Assembly: GCA_963930655.1 (NCBI GenBank)
Contig: OZ005608.1
Location: 12,028,001 to 12,092,000 of the forward strand
From: Myrica gale
Taxonomy: Eukaryota > Streptophyta > Magnoliopsida > Fagales > Myricaceae
Length of the DNA stretch: 64,000 bases
Direction of reading: 5' to 3'
Shown: positions 46,134 through 58,162 of the stretch, piece by piece
Layout: every line of letters starts with the position of its first letter
Position numbering within the stretch: position 1 is the first letter of the stretch
The notes under the pieces: generated by a model
Seen by the model: the letters and a program-made list of their open reading frames with translations, nothing else
What the model was told of the DNA's origin: nothing
The model's database searches: none
Made by a program: the position numbers and the translations under genes

Positions 46134-46252
46134 GGGGTGCAACACGAGGACTTCCCAGGAGGTCACCCATCCTAGTACTACTCTCGCCCAAGCACGCTTA
46201 ACTGCGGAGTTCTGATGGGATCCGGTGCATTAGTGCTGGTATGATCGCACCC
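46134..46252 (-). rRNA. 5S rRNA: 5S ribosomal RNA
   Basis: Consensus gene; upstream spacer class V, first of five in a row. Confidence 0.97.
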
Positions 46253-46530
46253 GTTATGGTTGTTGCAATGATTTCTTATATGGATCCCTCTCACAGGGGA
46301 AATACATCCATTCACGGGTATTCAACGTCGCTGAAAGAGGTTTTTCGCGCCGAATTGCTACAAAAAAATATCGGAGTTTTTGAAAAATCAAAATTTCGTC
46401 ATGTAGTTTTCGTCTTCGTTTTTCGCACCGGAAAAGTGGAGTGTTTTCAAATACCGGCGGAAATCTAATCCCGTTCAGATAAATATTTTTTCCGCACGAA
46501 AATCTTCTCGGGGGCGGGAAAAAAGATGTT

Positions 46531-46649
46531 GGGGTGCAACACGAGGACTTCCCAGGAGGTCACCCATCCTAGTACTACTCTCGCCCAAGCACGCTTAACT
46601 GCGGAGTTCTGATGGGATCCGGTGCATTAGTGCTGGTATGATCGCACCC
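46531..46649 (-). rRNA. 5S rRNA: 5S ribosomal RNA
   Basis: Consensus gene; upstream spacer class V. Confidence 0.97.
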
Positions 46650-46927
46650 GTTATGGTTGTTGCAATGATTTCTTATATGGATCCCTCTCACAGGGGAAAT
46701 ACATCCATTCACGGGTATTCAACGTCGCTGAAAGAGGTTTTTCGCGCCGAATTGCTACAAAAAAATATCGGAGTTTTTGAAAAATCAAAATTTCGTCATG
46801 TAGTTTTCGTCTTCGTTTTTCGCACCGGAAAAGTGGAGTGTTTTCAAATACCGGCGGAAATCTAATCCCGTTCAGATAAATATTTTTTCCGCACGAAAAT
46901 CTTCTCGGGGGCGGGAAAAAAGATGTT

Positions 46928-47046
46928 GGGGTGCAACACGAGGACTTCCCAGGAGGTCACCCATCCTAGTACTACTCTCGCCCAAGCACGCTTAACTGCG
47001 GAGTTCTGATGGGATCCGGTGCATTAGTGCTGGTATGATCGCACCC
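46928..47046 (-). rRNA. 5S rRNA: 5S ribosomal RNA
   Basis: Consensus gene; upstream spacer class V. Confidence 0.97.
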
Positions 47047-47324
47047 GTTATGGTTGTTGCAATGATTTCTTATATGGATCCCTCTCACAGGGGAAATACA
47101 TCCATTCACGGGTATTCAACGTCGCTGAAAGAGGTTTTTCGCGCCGAATTGCTACAAAAAAATATCGGAGTTTTTGAAAAATCAAAATTTCGTCATGTAG
47201 TTTTCGTCTTCGTTTTTCGCACCGGAAAAGTGGAGTGTTTTCAAATACCGGCGGAAATCTAATCCCGTTCAGATAAATATTTTTTCCGCACGAAAATCTT
47301 CTCGGGGGCGGGAAAAAAGATGTT

Positions 47325-47443
47325 GGGGTGCAACACGAGGACTTCCCAGGAGGTCACCCATCCTAGTACTACTCTCGCCCAAGCACGCTTAACTGCGGAG
47401 TTCTGATGGGATCCGGTGCATTAGTGCTGGTATGATCGCACCC
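47325..47443 (-). rRNA. 5S rRNA: 5S ribosomal RNA
   Basis: Consensus gene; upstream spacer class V. Confidence 0.97.
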
Positions 47444-47721
47444 GTTATGGTTGTTGCAATGATTTCTTATATGGATCCCTCTCACAGGGGAAATACATCC
47501 ATTCACGGGTATTCAACGTCGCTGAAAGAGGTTTTTCGCGCCGAATTGCTACAAAAAAATATCGGAGTTTTTGAAAAATCAAAATTTCGTCATGTAGTTT
47601 TCGTCTTCGTTTTTCGCACCGGAAAAGTGGAGTGTTTTCAAATACCGGCGGAAATCTAATCCCGTTCAGATAAATATTTTTTCCGCACGAAAATCTTCTC
47701 GGGGGCGGGAAAAAAGATGTT

Positions 47722-47840
47722 GGGGTGCAACACGAGGACTTCCCAGGAGGTCACCCATCCTAGTACTACTCTCGCCCAAGCACGCTTAACTGCGGAGTTC
47801 TGATGGGATCCGGTGCATTAGTGCTGGTATGATCGCACCC
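47722..47840 (-). rRNA. 5S rRNA: 5S ribosomal RNA
   Basis: Consensus gene; upstream spacer class V. Confidence 0.97.
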
Positions 47841-48118
47841 GTTATGGTTGTTGCAATGATTTCTTATATGGATCCCTCTCACAGGGGAAATACATCCATT
47901 CACGGGTATTCAACGTCGCTGAAAGAGGTTTTTCGCGCCGAATTGCTACAAAAAAATATCGGAGTTTTTGAAAAATCAAAATTTCGTCATGTAGTTTTCG
48001 TCTTCGTTTTTCGCACCGGAAAAGTGGAGTGTTTTCAAATACCGGCGGAAATCTAATCCCGTTCAGATAAATATTTTTTCCGCACGAAAATCTTCTCGGG
48101 GGCGGGAAAAAAGATGTT

Positions 48119-48237
48119 GGGGTGCAACACGAGGACTTCCCAGGAGGTCACCCATCCCAGTACTACTCTCGCCCAAGCACGCTTAACTGCGGAGTTCTGA
48201 TGGGATCCGGTGCATTAGTGCTGGTATGATCGCACCC
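48119..48237 (-). rRNA. 5S rRNA: 5S ribosomal RNA
   Basis: A80G; upstream spacer a mosaic X that lacks the -88 and -166 marks of other X spacers and has the V mark at -121. Confidence 0.96.
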
Positions 48238-48515
48238 GTTATGTTTGTTGCAATGATTTCTTATATGGATCCCTCTCACAGGGGAAATACATCCATTCAC
48301 GGGTATTCAACGTCGCTGAAAGAGGTTTTTCGCGCCGAATTGCGACAAAAAAATATCGGAGTTTTTGAAAAATCAAAATTTCGTCATTAAGTTTTCGTCT
48401 TCGTTTTTCGCACCGGAAAAGTGGAGTGTTTCCAAATACCGGCGGAAATCTAATCCCGTTCAGATAAATATTTTTTCCGCACGAAAATCTTCTCGGGGGC
48501 GGGAAAAAAGATGTT

Positions 48516-48634
48516 GGGGTGCAACACGAGGACTTCCCAGGAGGTCACCCATCCTAGTACTACTCTCGCCCAAGCACGCTTAACTGCGGAGTTCTGATGG
48601 GATCCGGTGCATTAGTGCTGGTATGATCGCACCC
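48516..48634 (-). rRNA. 5S rRNA: 5S ribosomal RNA
   Basis: Consensus gene; upstream spacer class V. Confidence 0.97.
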
Positions 48635-48912
48635 GTTATGGTTGTTGCAATGATTTCTTATATGGATCCCTCTCACAGGGGAAATACATCCATTCACGGG
48701 TATTCAACGTCGCTGAAAGAGGTTTTTCGCGCCGAATTGCTACAAAAAAATATCGGAGTTTTTGAAAAATCAAAATTTCGTCATGTAGTTTTCGTCTTCG
48801 TTTTTCGCACCGGAAAAGTGGAGTGTTTTCAAATACCGGCGGAAATCTAATCCCGTTCAGATAAATATTTTTTCCGCACGAAAATCTTCTCGGGGGCGGG
48901 AAAAAAGATGTT

Positions 48913-49031
48913 GGGGTGCAACACGAGGACTTCCCAGGAGGTCACCCATCCTAGTACTACTCTCGCCCAAGCACGCTTAACTGCGGAGTTCTGATGGGAT
49001 CCGGTGCATTAGTGCTGGTATGATCGCACCC
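48913..49031 (-). rRNA. 5S rRNA: 5S ribosomal RNA
   Basis: Consensus gene; upstream spacer class V. Confidence 0.97.
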
Positions 49032-49309
49032 GTTATGGTTGTTGCAATGATTTCTTATATGGATCCCTCTCACAGGGGAAATACATCCATTCACGGGTAT
49101 TCAACGTCGCTGAAAGAGGTTTTTCGCGCCGAATTGCTACAAAAAAATATCGGAGTTTTTGAAAAATCAAAATTTCGTCATGTAGTTTTCGTCTTCGTTT
49201 TTCGCACCGGAAAAGTGGAGTGTTTTCAAATACCGGCGGAAATCTAATCCCGTTCAGATAAATATTTTTTCCGCACGAAAATCTTCTCGGGGGCGGGAAA
49301 AAAGATGTT

Positions 49310-49428
49310 GGGGTGCAACACGAGGACTTCCCAGGAGGTCACCCATCCCAGTACTACTCTCGCCCAAGCACGCTTAACTGCGGAGTTCTGATGGGATCCG
49401 GTGCATTAGTGCTGGTATGATCGCACCC
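49310..49428 (-). rRNA. 5S rRNA: 5S ribosomal RNA
   Basis: A80G; upstream spacer class X with a private C to T near 49685. Confidence 0.96.
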
Positions 49429-49706
49429 GTTATGTTTGTTGCAATGATTTCTTATATGGATCCCTCTCACAGGGGAAATACATCCATTCACGGGTATTCA
49501 ACGTCGCTGAAAGAGCTTTTTCGCGCCGAATTGCGACAAAAAAATATCCGAGTTTTTGAAAAATCAAAATTTCGTCATTAAGTTTTCGTCTTCTTTTTTC
49601 GCACCGGAAAAGTGGAGTGTTTCCAAATACCGGCGGAAATCTAATCCCGTTCAGATAAATATTTTTTCCGCACGAAAATCTTCTTGGGGGCGGGAAAAAA
49701 GATGTT

Positions 49707-49825
49707 GGGGTGCAACACGAGGACTTCCCAGGAGGTCACCCATCCTAGTACTACTCTCGCCCAAGCACGCTTAACTGCGGAGTTCTGATGGGATCCGGTG
49801 CATTAGTGCTGGTATGATCGCACCC
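49707..49825 (-). rRNA. 5S rRNA: 5S ribosomal RNA
   Basis: Consensus gene; upstream spacer class V. Confidence 0.97.
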
Positions 49826-50103
49826 GTTATGGTTGTTGCAATGATTTCTTATATGGATCCCTCTCACAGGGGAAATACATCCATTCACGGGTATTCAACG
49901 TCGCTGAAAGAGGTTTTTCGCGCCGAATTGCTACAAAAAAATATCGGAGTTTTTGAAAAATCAAAATTTCGTCATGTAGTTTTCGTCTTCGTTTTTCGCA
50001 CCGGAAAAGTGGAGTGTTTTCAAATACCGGCGGAAATCTAATCCCGTTCAGATAAATATTTTTTCCGCACGAAAATCTTCTCGGGGGCGGGAAAAAAGAT
50101 GTT

Positions 50104-50222
50104 GGGGTGCAACACGAGGACTTCCCAGGAGGTCACCCATCCTAGTACTACTCTCGCCCAAGCACGCTTAACTGCGGAGTTCTGATGGGATCCGGTGCAT
50201 TAGTGCTGGTATGATCGCACCC
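50104..50222 (-). rRNA. 5S rRNA: 5S ribosomal RNA, GC promoter element altered
   Basis: Consensus gene; upstream spacer class I. Uniquely in the window, the conserved GC at -14/-13 reads AC (50236), which may weaken start-site selection. Confidence 0.96.
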
Positions 50223-50500
50223 GTTATATTTGTTGTAATGATTTCTTATATGGATCCCTCTCACAGGGGAAATACATCCATTCACTGGTATTCAACGTCG
50301 CTGAAAGAGGTTTTTCGAGCCGAATTGCGACAAAAAAATATCCGAGTTTTTGAAAAATCAAAATTTCGTCATGTAGTTTTCGATTTCGTTTTTCGCACCG
50401 GAAAAGTGGAGTGTTTTCAAATACCGGCGGAAATCTAATCCCGTTCAGATAAATATTTTTTCCGCACGAAAATCTTCTCGGGGGCGGGAAAAAAGATGTT

Positions 50501-50619
50501 GGGGTGCAACACGAGGACTTCCCAGGAGGTCACACATCCCAGTACTACTCTCGCCCAAGCACGCTTAACTGCGGAGTTCTGATGGGATCCGGTGCATTAG
50601 TGCTGGTATGATCGCACCC
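50501..50619 (-). rRNA. 5S rRNA: 5S ribosomal RNA
   Basis: A80G plus private G86T, two changes inside box C; upstream spacer class X. Confidence 0.94.
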
Positions 50620-50897
50620 GTTATGTTTGTTGCAATGATTTCTTATATGGATCCCTCTCACAGGGGAAATACATCCATTCACGGGTATTCAACGTCGCTG
50701 AAAGAGCTTTTTCGCGCCGAATTGCGACAAAAAAATATCCGAGTTTTTGAAAAATCAAAATTTCGTCATTAAGTTTTCGTCTTCTTTTTTCGCACCGGAA
50801 AAGTGGAGTGTTTCCAAATACCGGCGGAAATCTAATCCCGTTCAGATAAATATTTTTTCCGCACGAAAATCTTCTCGGGGGCGGGAAAAAAGATGTT

Positions 50898-51016
50898 GGG
50901 GTGCAACACGAGGACTTCCCAGGAGGTCACCCATCCTAGTACTACTCTCGCCCAAGCACGCTTAACTGCGGAGTTCTGATGGGATCCGGTGCATTAGTGC
51001 TGGTATGATCGCACCC
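50898..51016 (-). rRNA. 5S rRNA: 5S ribosomal RNA
   Basis: Consensus gene; upstream spacer mosaic: class S with the class V mark at -121, as upstream of 40297. Confidence 0.97.
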
Positions 51017-51294
51017 GTTATGTTTGTTGCAATGATTTCTTATATGGATCCCTCTCACAGGGGAAATACATCCATTCACGGGTATTCAACGTCGCTGAAA
51101 GAGGTTTTTCGAGCCGAATTGCGACAAAAAAATATCGGAGTTTTTGAAAAATCAAAATTTCGTCATGTAGTTTTCGTCTTCGTTTTTCGCACCGGAAAAG
51201 TGGAGTGTTTTCAAATACCGGCGGAAATCTAATCCCGTTCAGATAAATATTTTTTCCGCACGAAAATCTTCTCGGGGGCGGGAAAAAAGATGTT

Positions 51295-51413
51295 GGGGTG
51301 CAACACGAGGACTTCCCAGGAGGTCACCCATCCTAGTACTACTCTCGCCCAAGCACGCTTAACTGCGGAGTTCTGATGGGATCCGGTGCATTAGTGCTGG
51401 TATGATCGCACCC
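51295..51413 (-). rRNA. 5S rRNA: 5S ribosomal RNA
   Basis: Consensus gene; upstream spacer class D, the first of that class. Confidence 0.97.
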
Positions 51414-51691
51414 GTTATGTTTGTTGCAATGATTTCTTATATGGATCCCTCTGACAGGGGAAATACATCCATTCACGGGTATTCAACGTCGCTGAAAGAG
51501 CTTTTTCGCGCCGAATTGCGACAAAAAAATATCCGAGTTTTTGAAAAATCAAAATTTCGTCATGTAGTTTTCGATTTCGTTTTTCGCACCGGAAAAGTGG
51601 AGTGTTTTCAAATACCGGCGGAAATCTAATCCCGTTCAGATAAATATTTTTTCCGCACGAAAATCTTCTCGGGGGCGGGAAAAAAGATGTT

Positions 51692-51810
51692 GGGGTGCAA
51701 CACGAGGACTTCCCAGGAGGTCACCCATCCCAGTACTACTCTCGCCCAAGCACGCTTAACTGCGGAGTTCTGATGGGATCCGGTGCATTAGTGCTGGTAT
51801 GATCGCACCC
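51692..51810 (-). rRNA. 5S rRNA: 5S ribosomal RNA
   Basis: A80G; upstream spacer class X with a private C to G near 51947. Confidence 0.96.
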
Positions 51811-52088
51811 GTTATGTTTGTTGCAATGATTTCTTATATGGATCCCTCTCACAGGGGAAATACATCCATTCACGGGTATTCAACGTCGCTGAAAGAGCTT
51901 TTTCGCGCCGAATTGCGACAAAAAAATATCCGAGTTTTTGAAAAATGAAAATTTCGTCATTAAGTTTTCGTCTTCTTTTTTCGCACCGGAAAAGTGGAGT
52001 GTTTCCAAATACCGGCGGAAATCTAATCCCGTTCAGATAAATATTTTTTCCGCACGAAAATCTTCTCGGGGGCGGGAAAAAAGATGTT

Positions 52089-52207
52089 GGGGTGCAACAC
52101 GAGGACTTCCCAGGAGGTCACCCATCCTAGTACTACTCTCGCCCAAGCACGCTTAACTGCGGAGTTCTGATGGGATCCGGTGCATTAGTGCTGGTATGAT
52201 CGCACCC
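52089..52207 (-). rRNA. 5S rRNA: 5S ribosomal RNA
   Basis: Consensus gene; upstream spacer class V. Confidence 0.97.
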
Positions 52208-52485
52208 GTTATGGTTGTTGCAATGATTTCTTATATGGATCCCTCTCACAGGGGAAATACATCCATTCACGGGTATTCAACGTCGCTGAAAGAGGTTTTT
52301 CGCGCCGAATTGCTACAAAAAAATATCGGAGTTTTTGAAAAATCAAAATTTCGTCATGTAGTTTTCGTCTTCGTTTTTCGCACCGGAAAAGTGGAGTGTT
52401 TTCAAATACCGGCGGAAATCTAATCCCGTTCAGATAAATATTTTTTCCGCACGAAAATCTTCTCGGGGGCGGGAAAAAAGATGTT

Positions 52486-52604
52486 GGGGTGCAACACGAG
52501 GACTTCCCAGGAGGTCACCCATCCTAGTACTACTCTCGCCCAAGCACGCTTAACTGCGGAGTTCTGATGGGATCCGGTGCATTAGTGCTGGTATGATCGC
52601 ACCC
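52486..52604 (-). rRNA. 5S rRNA: 5S ribosomal RNA
   Basis: Consensus gene; upstream spacer class I with a private T to C near 52643. Confidence 0.97.
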
Positions 52605-52882
52605 GTTATATTTGTTGCAATGATTTCTTATATGGATCCCTCCCACAGGGGAAATACATCCATTCACTGGTATTCAACGTCGCTGAAAGAGGTTTTTCGA
52701 GCCGAATTGCGACAAAAAAATATCCGAGTTTTTGAAAAATCAAAATTTCGTCATGTAGTTTTCGATTTCGTTTTTCGCACCGGAAAAGTGGAGTGTTTTC
52801 AAATACCGGCGGAAATCTAATCCCGTTCAGATAAATATTTTTTCCGCACGAAAATCTTCTCGGGGGCGGGAAAAAAGATGTT

Positions 52883-53001
52883 GGGGTGCAACACGAGGAC
52901 TTCCCAGGAGGTCACCCATCCCAGTACTACTCTCGCCCAAGCACGCTTAACTGCGGAGTTCTGATGGGATCCGGTGCATTAGTGCTGGTATGATCGCACC
53001 C
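52883..53001 (-). rRNA. 5S rRNA: 5S ribosomal RNA
   Basis: A80G; upstream spacer class X. Confidence 0.96.
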
Positions 53002-53279
53002 GTTATGTTTGTTGCAATGATTTCTTATATGGATCCCTCTCACAGGGGAAATACATCCATTCACGGGTATTCAACGTCGCTGAAAGAGCTTTTTCGCGCC
53101 GAATTGCGACAAAAAAATATCCGAGTTTTTGAAAAATCAAAATTTCGTCATTAAGTTTTCGTCTTCTTTTTTCGCACCGGAAAAGTGGAGTGTTTCCAAA
53201 TACCGGCGGAAATCTAATCCCGTTCAGATAAATATTTTTTCCGCACGAAAATCTTCTCGGGGGCGGGAAAAAAGATGTT

Positions 53280-53398
53280 GGGGTGCAACACGAGGACTTC
53301 CCAGGAGGTCACCCATCCCAGTACTACTCTCGCCCAAGCACGCTTAACTGCGGAGTTCTGATGGGATCCGGTGCATTAGTGCTGGTATGATCGCACCC
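53280..53398 (-). rRNA. 5S rRNA: 5S ribosomal RNA
   Basis: A80G; upstream spacer class X, the only adjacent pair of X units. Confidence 0.96.
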
Positions 53399-53676
53399 GT
53401 TATGTTTGTTGCAATGATTTCTTATATGGATCCCTCTCACAGGGGAAATACATCCATTCACGGGTATTCAACGTCGCTGAAAGAGCTTTTTCGCGCCGAA
53501 TTGCGACAAAAAAATATCCGAGTTTTTGAAAAATCAAAATTTCGTCATTAAGTTTTCGTCTTCTTTTTTCGCACCGGAAAAGTGGAGTGTTTCCAAATAC
53601 CGGCGGAAATCTAATCCCGTTCAGATAAATATTTTTTCCGCACGAAAATCTTCTCGGGGGCGGGAAAAAAGATGTT

Positions 53677-53795
53677 GGGGTGCAACACGAGGACTTCCCA
53701 GGAGGTCACCCATCCTAGTACTACTCTCGCCCAAGCACGCTTAACTGCGGAGTTCTGATGGGATCCGGTGCATTAGTGCTGGTATGATCGCACCC
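53677..53795 (-). rRNA. 5S rRNA: 5S ribosomal RNA
   Basis: Consensus gene; upstream spacer class V. Confidence 0.97.
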
Positions 53796-54073
53796 GTTAT
53801 GGTTGTTGCAATGATTTCTTATATGGATCCCTCTCACAGGGGAAATACATCCATTCACGGGTATTCAACGTCGCTGAAAGAGGTTTTTCGCGCCGAATTG
53901 CTACAAAAAAATATCGGAGTTTTTGAAAAATCAAAATTTCGTCATGTAGTTTTCGTCTTCGTTTTTCGCACCGGAAAAGTGGAGTGTTTTCAAATACCGG
54001 CGGAAATCTAATCCCGTTCAGATAAATATTTTTTCCGCACGAAAATCTTCTCGGGGGCGGGAAAAAAGATGTT

Positions 54074-54192
54074 GGGGTGCAACACGAGGACTTCCCAGGA
54101 GGTCACCCATCCTAGTACTACTCTCGCCCAAGCACGCTTAACTGCGGAGTTCTGATGGGATCCGGTGCATTAGTGCTGGTATGATCGCACCC
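54074..54192 (-). rRNA. 5S rRNA: 5S ribosomal RNA
   Basis: Consensus gene with a class X upstream spacer, an exception to the usual X + A80G pairing. Confidence 0.97.
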
Positions 54193-54470
54193 GTTATGTT
54201 TGTTGCAATGATTTCTTATATGGATCCCTCTCACAGGGGAAATACATCCATTCACGGGTATTCAACGTCGCTGAAAGAGCTTTTTCGCGCCGAATTGCGA
54301 CAAAAAAATATCCGAGTTTTTGAAAAATCAAAATTTCGTCATTAAGTTTTCGTCTTCTTTTTTCGCACCGGAAAAGTGGAGTGTTTCCAAATACCGGCGG
54401 AAATCTAATCCCGTTCAGATAAATATTTTTTCCGCACGAAAATCTTCTCGGGGGCGGGAAAAAAGATGTT

Positions 54471-54589
54471 GGGGTGCAACACGAGGACTTCCCAGGAGGT
54501 CACCCATCCTAGTACTACTCTCGCCCAAGCACGCTTAGCTGCGGAGTTCTGATGGGATCCGGTGCATTAGTGCTGGTATGATCGCACCC
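54471..54589 (-). rRNA. 5S rRNA: 5S ribosomal RNA
   Basis: T52C; upstream spacer class V. First gene of the right-arm 9-unit block. Confidence 0.95.
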
Positions 54590-54867
54590 GTTATGGTTGT
54601 TGCAATGATTTCTTATATGGATCCCTCTCACAGGGGAAATACATCCATTCACGGGTATTCAACGTCGCTGAAAGAGGTTTTTCGCGCCGAATTGCTACAA
54701 AAAAATATCGGAGTTTTTGAAAAATCAAAATTTCGTCATGTAGTTTTCGTCTTCGTTTTTCGCACCGGAAAAGTGGAGTGTTTTCAAATACCGGCGGAAA
54801 TCTAATCCCGTTCAGATAAATATTTTTTCCGCACGAAAATCTTCTCGGGGGCGGGAAAAAAGATGTT

Positions 54868-54986
54868 GGGGTGCAACACGAGGACTTCCCAGGAGGTCAC
54901 CCATCCTAGTACTACTCTCGCCCAAGCACGCTTAACTGCGGAGTTCTGATGGGATCCGGTGCATTAGTGCTGGTATGATCGCACCC
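54868..54986 (-). rRNA. 5S rRNA: 5S ribosomal RNA
   Basis: Consensus gene; upstream spacer class I. Confidence 0.97.
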
Positions 54987-55264
54987 GTTATATTTGTTGC
55001 AATGATTTCTTATATGGATCCCTCTCACAGGGGAAATACATCCATTCACTGGTATTCAACGTCGCTGAAAGAGGTTTTTCGAGCCGAATTGCGACAAAAA
55101 AATATCCGAGTTTTTGAAAAATCAAAATTTCGTCATGTAGTTTTCGATTTCGTTTTTCGCACCGGAAAAGTGGAGTGTTTTCAAATACCGGCGGAAATCT
55201 AATCCCGTTCAGATAAATATTTTTTCCGCACGAAAATCTTCTCGGGGGCGGGAAAAAAGATGTT

Positions 55265-55383
55265 GGGGTGCAACACGAGGACTTCCCAGGAGGTCACCCA
55301 TCCCAGTACTACTCTCGCCCAAGCACGCTTAACTGCGGAGTTCTGATGGGATCCGGTGCATTAGTGCTGGTATGATCGCACCC
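55265..55383 (-). rRNA. 5S rRNA: 5S ribosomal RNA
   Basis: A80G; upstream spacer class D. Confidence 0.96.
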
Positions 55384-55661
55384 GTTATGTTTGTTGCAAT
55401 GATTTCTTATATGGATCCCTCTGACAGGGGAAATACATCCATTCACGGGTATTCAACGTCGCTGAAAGAGCTTTTTCGCGCCGAATTGCGACAAAAAAAT
55501 ATCCGAGTTTTTGAAAAATCAAAATTTCGTCATGTAGTTTTCGATTTCGTTTTTCGCACCGGAAAAGTGGAGTGTTTTCAAATACCGGCGGAAATCTAAT
55601 CCCGTTCAGATAAATATTTTTTCCGCACGAAAATCTTCTCGGGGGCGGGAAAAAAGATGTT

Positions 55662-55780
55662 GGGGTGCAACACGAGGACTTCCCAGGAGGTCACCCATCC
55701 CAGTACTACTCTCGCCCAAGCACGCTTAACTGCGGAGTTCTGATGGGATCCAGTGCATTAGTGCTGGTATGATCGCACCC
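55662..55780 (-). rRNA. 5S rRNA: 5S ribosomal RNA
   Basis: A80G and C29T; upstream spacer class D. Confidence 0.95.
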
Positions 55781-56058
55781 GTTATGTTTGTTGCAATGAT
55801 TTCTTATATGGATCCCTCTGACAGGGGAAATACATCCATTCACGGGTATTCAACGTCGCTGAAAGAGCTTTTTCGCGCCGAATTGCGACAAAAAAATATC
55901 CGAGTTTTTGAAAAATCAAAATTTCGTCATGTAGTTTTCGATTTCGTTTTTCGCACCGGAAAAGTGGAGTGTTTTCAAATACCGGCGGAAATCTAATCCC
56001 GTTCAGATAAATATTTTTTCCGCACGAAAATCTTCTCGGGGGCGGGAAAAAAGATGTT

Positions 56059-56177
56059 GGGGTGCAACACGAGGACTTCCCAGGAGGTCACCCATCCCAG
56101 TACTACTCTCGCCCAAGCACGCTTAACTGCGGAGTTCTGATGGGATCCAGTGCATTAGTGCTGGTATGATCGCACCC
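56059..56177 (-). rRNA. 5S rRNA: 5S ribosomal RNA
   Basis: A80G and C29T; upstream spacer class X. Confidence 0.95.
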
Positions 56178-56455
56178 GTTATGTTTGTTGCAATGATTTC
56201 TTATATGGATCCCTCTCACAGGGGAAATACATCCATTCACGGGTATTCAACGTCGCTGAAAGAGCTTTTTCGCGCCGAATTGCGACAAAAAAATATCCGA
56301 GTTTTTGAAAAATCAAAATTTCGTCATTAAGTTTTCGTCTTCTTTTTTCGCACCGGAAAAGTGGAGTGTTTCCAAATACCGGCGGAAATCTAATCCCGTT
56401 CAGATAAATATTTTTTCCGCACGAAAATCTTCTCGGGGGCGGGAAAAAAGATGTT

Positions 56456-56574
56456 GGGGTGCAACACGAGGACTTCCCAGGAGGTCACCCATCCTAGTAC
56501 TACTCTCGCCCAAGCACGCTTAACTGCGGAGTTCTGATGGGATCCGGTGCATTAGTGCTGGTATGATCGCACCC
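56456..56574 (-). rRNA. 5S rRNA: 5S ribosomal RNA
   Basis: Consensus gene; upstream spacer class V. Confidence 0.97.
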
Positions 56575-56852
56575 GTTATGGTTGTTGCAATGATTTCTTA
56601 TATGGATCCCTCTCACAGGGGAAATACATCCATTCACGGGTATTCAACGTCGCTGAAAGAGGTTTTTCGCGCCGAATTGCTACAAAAAAATATCGGAGTT
56701 TTTGAAAAATCAAAATTTCGTCATGTAGTTTTCGTCTTCGTTTTTCGCACCGGAAAAGTGGAGTGTTTTCAAATACCGGCGGAAATCTAATCCCGTTCAG
56801 ATAAATATTTTTTCCGCACGAAAATCTTCTCGGGGGCGGGAAAAAAGATGTT

Positions 56853-56971
56853 GGGGTGCAACACGAGGACTTCCCAGGAGGTCACCCATCCTAGTACTAC
56901 TCTCGCCCAAGCACGCTTAACTGCGGAGTTCTGATGGGATCCGGTGCATTAGTGCTGGTATGATCGCACCC
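56853..56971 (-). rRNA. 5S rRNA: 5S ribosomal RNA
   Basis: Consensus gene; upstream spacer class Y. Confidence 0.97.
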
Positions 56972-57249
56972 GTTATGTTTGTTGCAATGATTTCTTATAT
57001 GGATCCCTCTCACAGGGGAAATACATCCATTCACGGGTATTTAACGTCGCTGAAAGAGGTTTTTCGAGCCGAATTGCGACAAAAAAATATCCGAGTTTTT
57101 GAAAAATCAAAATTTCGTCATGTAGTTTTCGTCTTCGTTTTTCGCACCGGAAAAGTGGAGTGTTTTCAAATACCGGCGGAAATCTAATCCCGTTCAGATA
57201 AATATTTTTTCCGCACGAAAATCTTCTCGGGGGCGGGAAAAAAGATGTT

Positions 57250-57368
57250 GGGGTGCAACACGAGGACTTCCCAGGAGGTCACCCATCCTAGTACTACTCT
57301 CGCCCAAGCACGATTAACTGCGGAGTTCTGATGGGATCCGGTGCATTAGTGCTGGTATGATCGCACCC
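57250..57368 (-). rRNA. 5S rRNA: 5S ribosomal RNA
   Basis: G56T in box A; upstream spacer class D. Confidence 0.94.
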
Positions 57369-57646
57369 GTTATGTTTGTTGCAATGATTTCTTATATGGA
57401 TCCCTCTGACAGGGGAAATACATCCATTCACGGGTATTCAACGTCGCTGAAAGAGCTTTTTCGCGCCGAATTGCGACAAAAAAATATCCGAGTTTTTGAA
57501 AAATCAAAATTTCGTCATGTAGTTTTCGATTTCGTTTTTCGCACCGGAAAAGTGGAGTGTTTTCAAATACCGGCGGAAATCTAATCCCGTTCAGATAAAT
57601 ATTTTTTCCGCACGAAAATCTTCTCGGGGGCGGGAAAAAAGATGTT

Positions 57647-57765
57647 GGGGTGCAACACGAGGACTTCCCAGGAGGTCACCCATCCCAGTACTACTCTCGC
57701 CCAAGCACGCTTAACTGCGGAGTTCTGATGGGATCCGGTGCATTAGTGCTGGTATGATCGCACCC
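57647..57765 (-). rRNA. 5S rRNA: 5S ribosomal RNA
   Basis: A80G; upstream spacer class X. Confidence 0.96.
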
Positions 57766-58043
57766 GTTATGTTTGTTGCAATGATTTCTTATATGGATCC
57801 CTCTCACAGGGGAAATACATCCATTCACGGGTATTCAACGTCGCTGAAAGAGCTTTTTCGCGCCGAATTGCGACAAAAAAATATCCGAGTTTTTGAAAAA
57901 TCAAAATTTCGTCATTAAGTTTTCGTCTTCTTTTTTCGCACCGGAAAAGTGGAGTGTTTCCAAATACCGGCGGAAATCTAATCCCGTTCAGATAAATATT
58001 TTTTCCGCACGAAAATCTTCTCGGGGGCGGGAAAAAAGATGTT

Positions 58044-58162
58044 GGGGTGCAACACGAGGACTTCCCAGGAGGTCACCCATCCTAGTACTACTCTCGCCCA
58101 AGCACGCTTAGCTGCGGAGTTCTGATGGGATCCGGTGCATTAGTGCTGGTATGATCGCACCC
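58044..58162 (-). rRNA. 5S rRNA: 5S ribosomal RNA
   Basis: T52C; upstream spacer class V. First gene of the second right-arm 9-unit block. Confidence 0.95.

Larger units (their letters stand above)
45340..47324 (-). repeat. 5-unit higher-order repeat, copy 2
   Basis: Spacer classes I, X, V, V, V, again with A80G only in the X unit, matching 43355-45339. Confidence 0.78.
54471..58043 (-). repeat. 9-unit higher-order repeat, right arm, copy 1
   Basis: Spacer classes V, I, D, D, X, V, Y, D, X. Gene variants are T52C, none, A80G, A80G+C29T, A80G+C29T, none, none, G56T, A80G. All recur 3,573 bp downstream. Confidence 0.88.
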
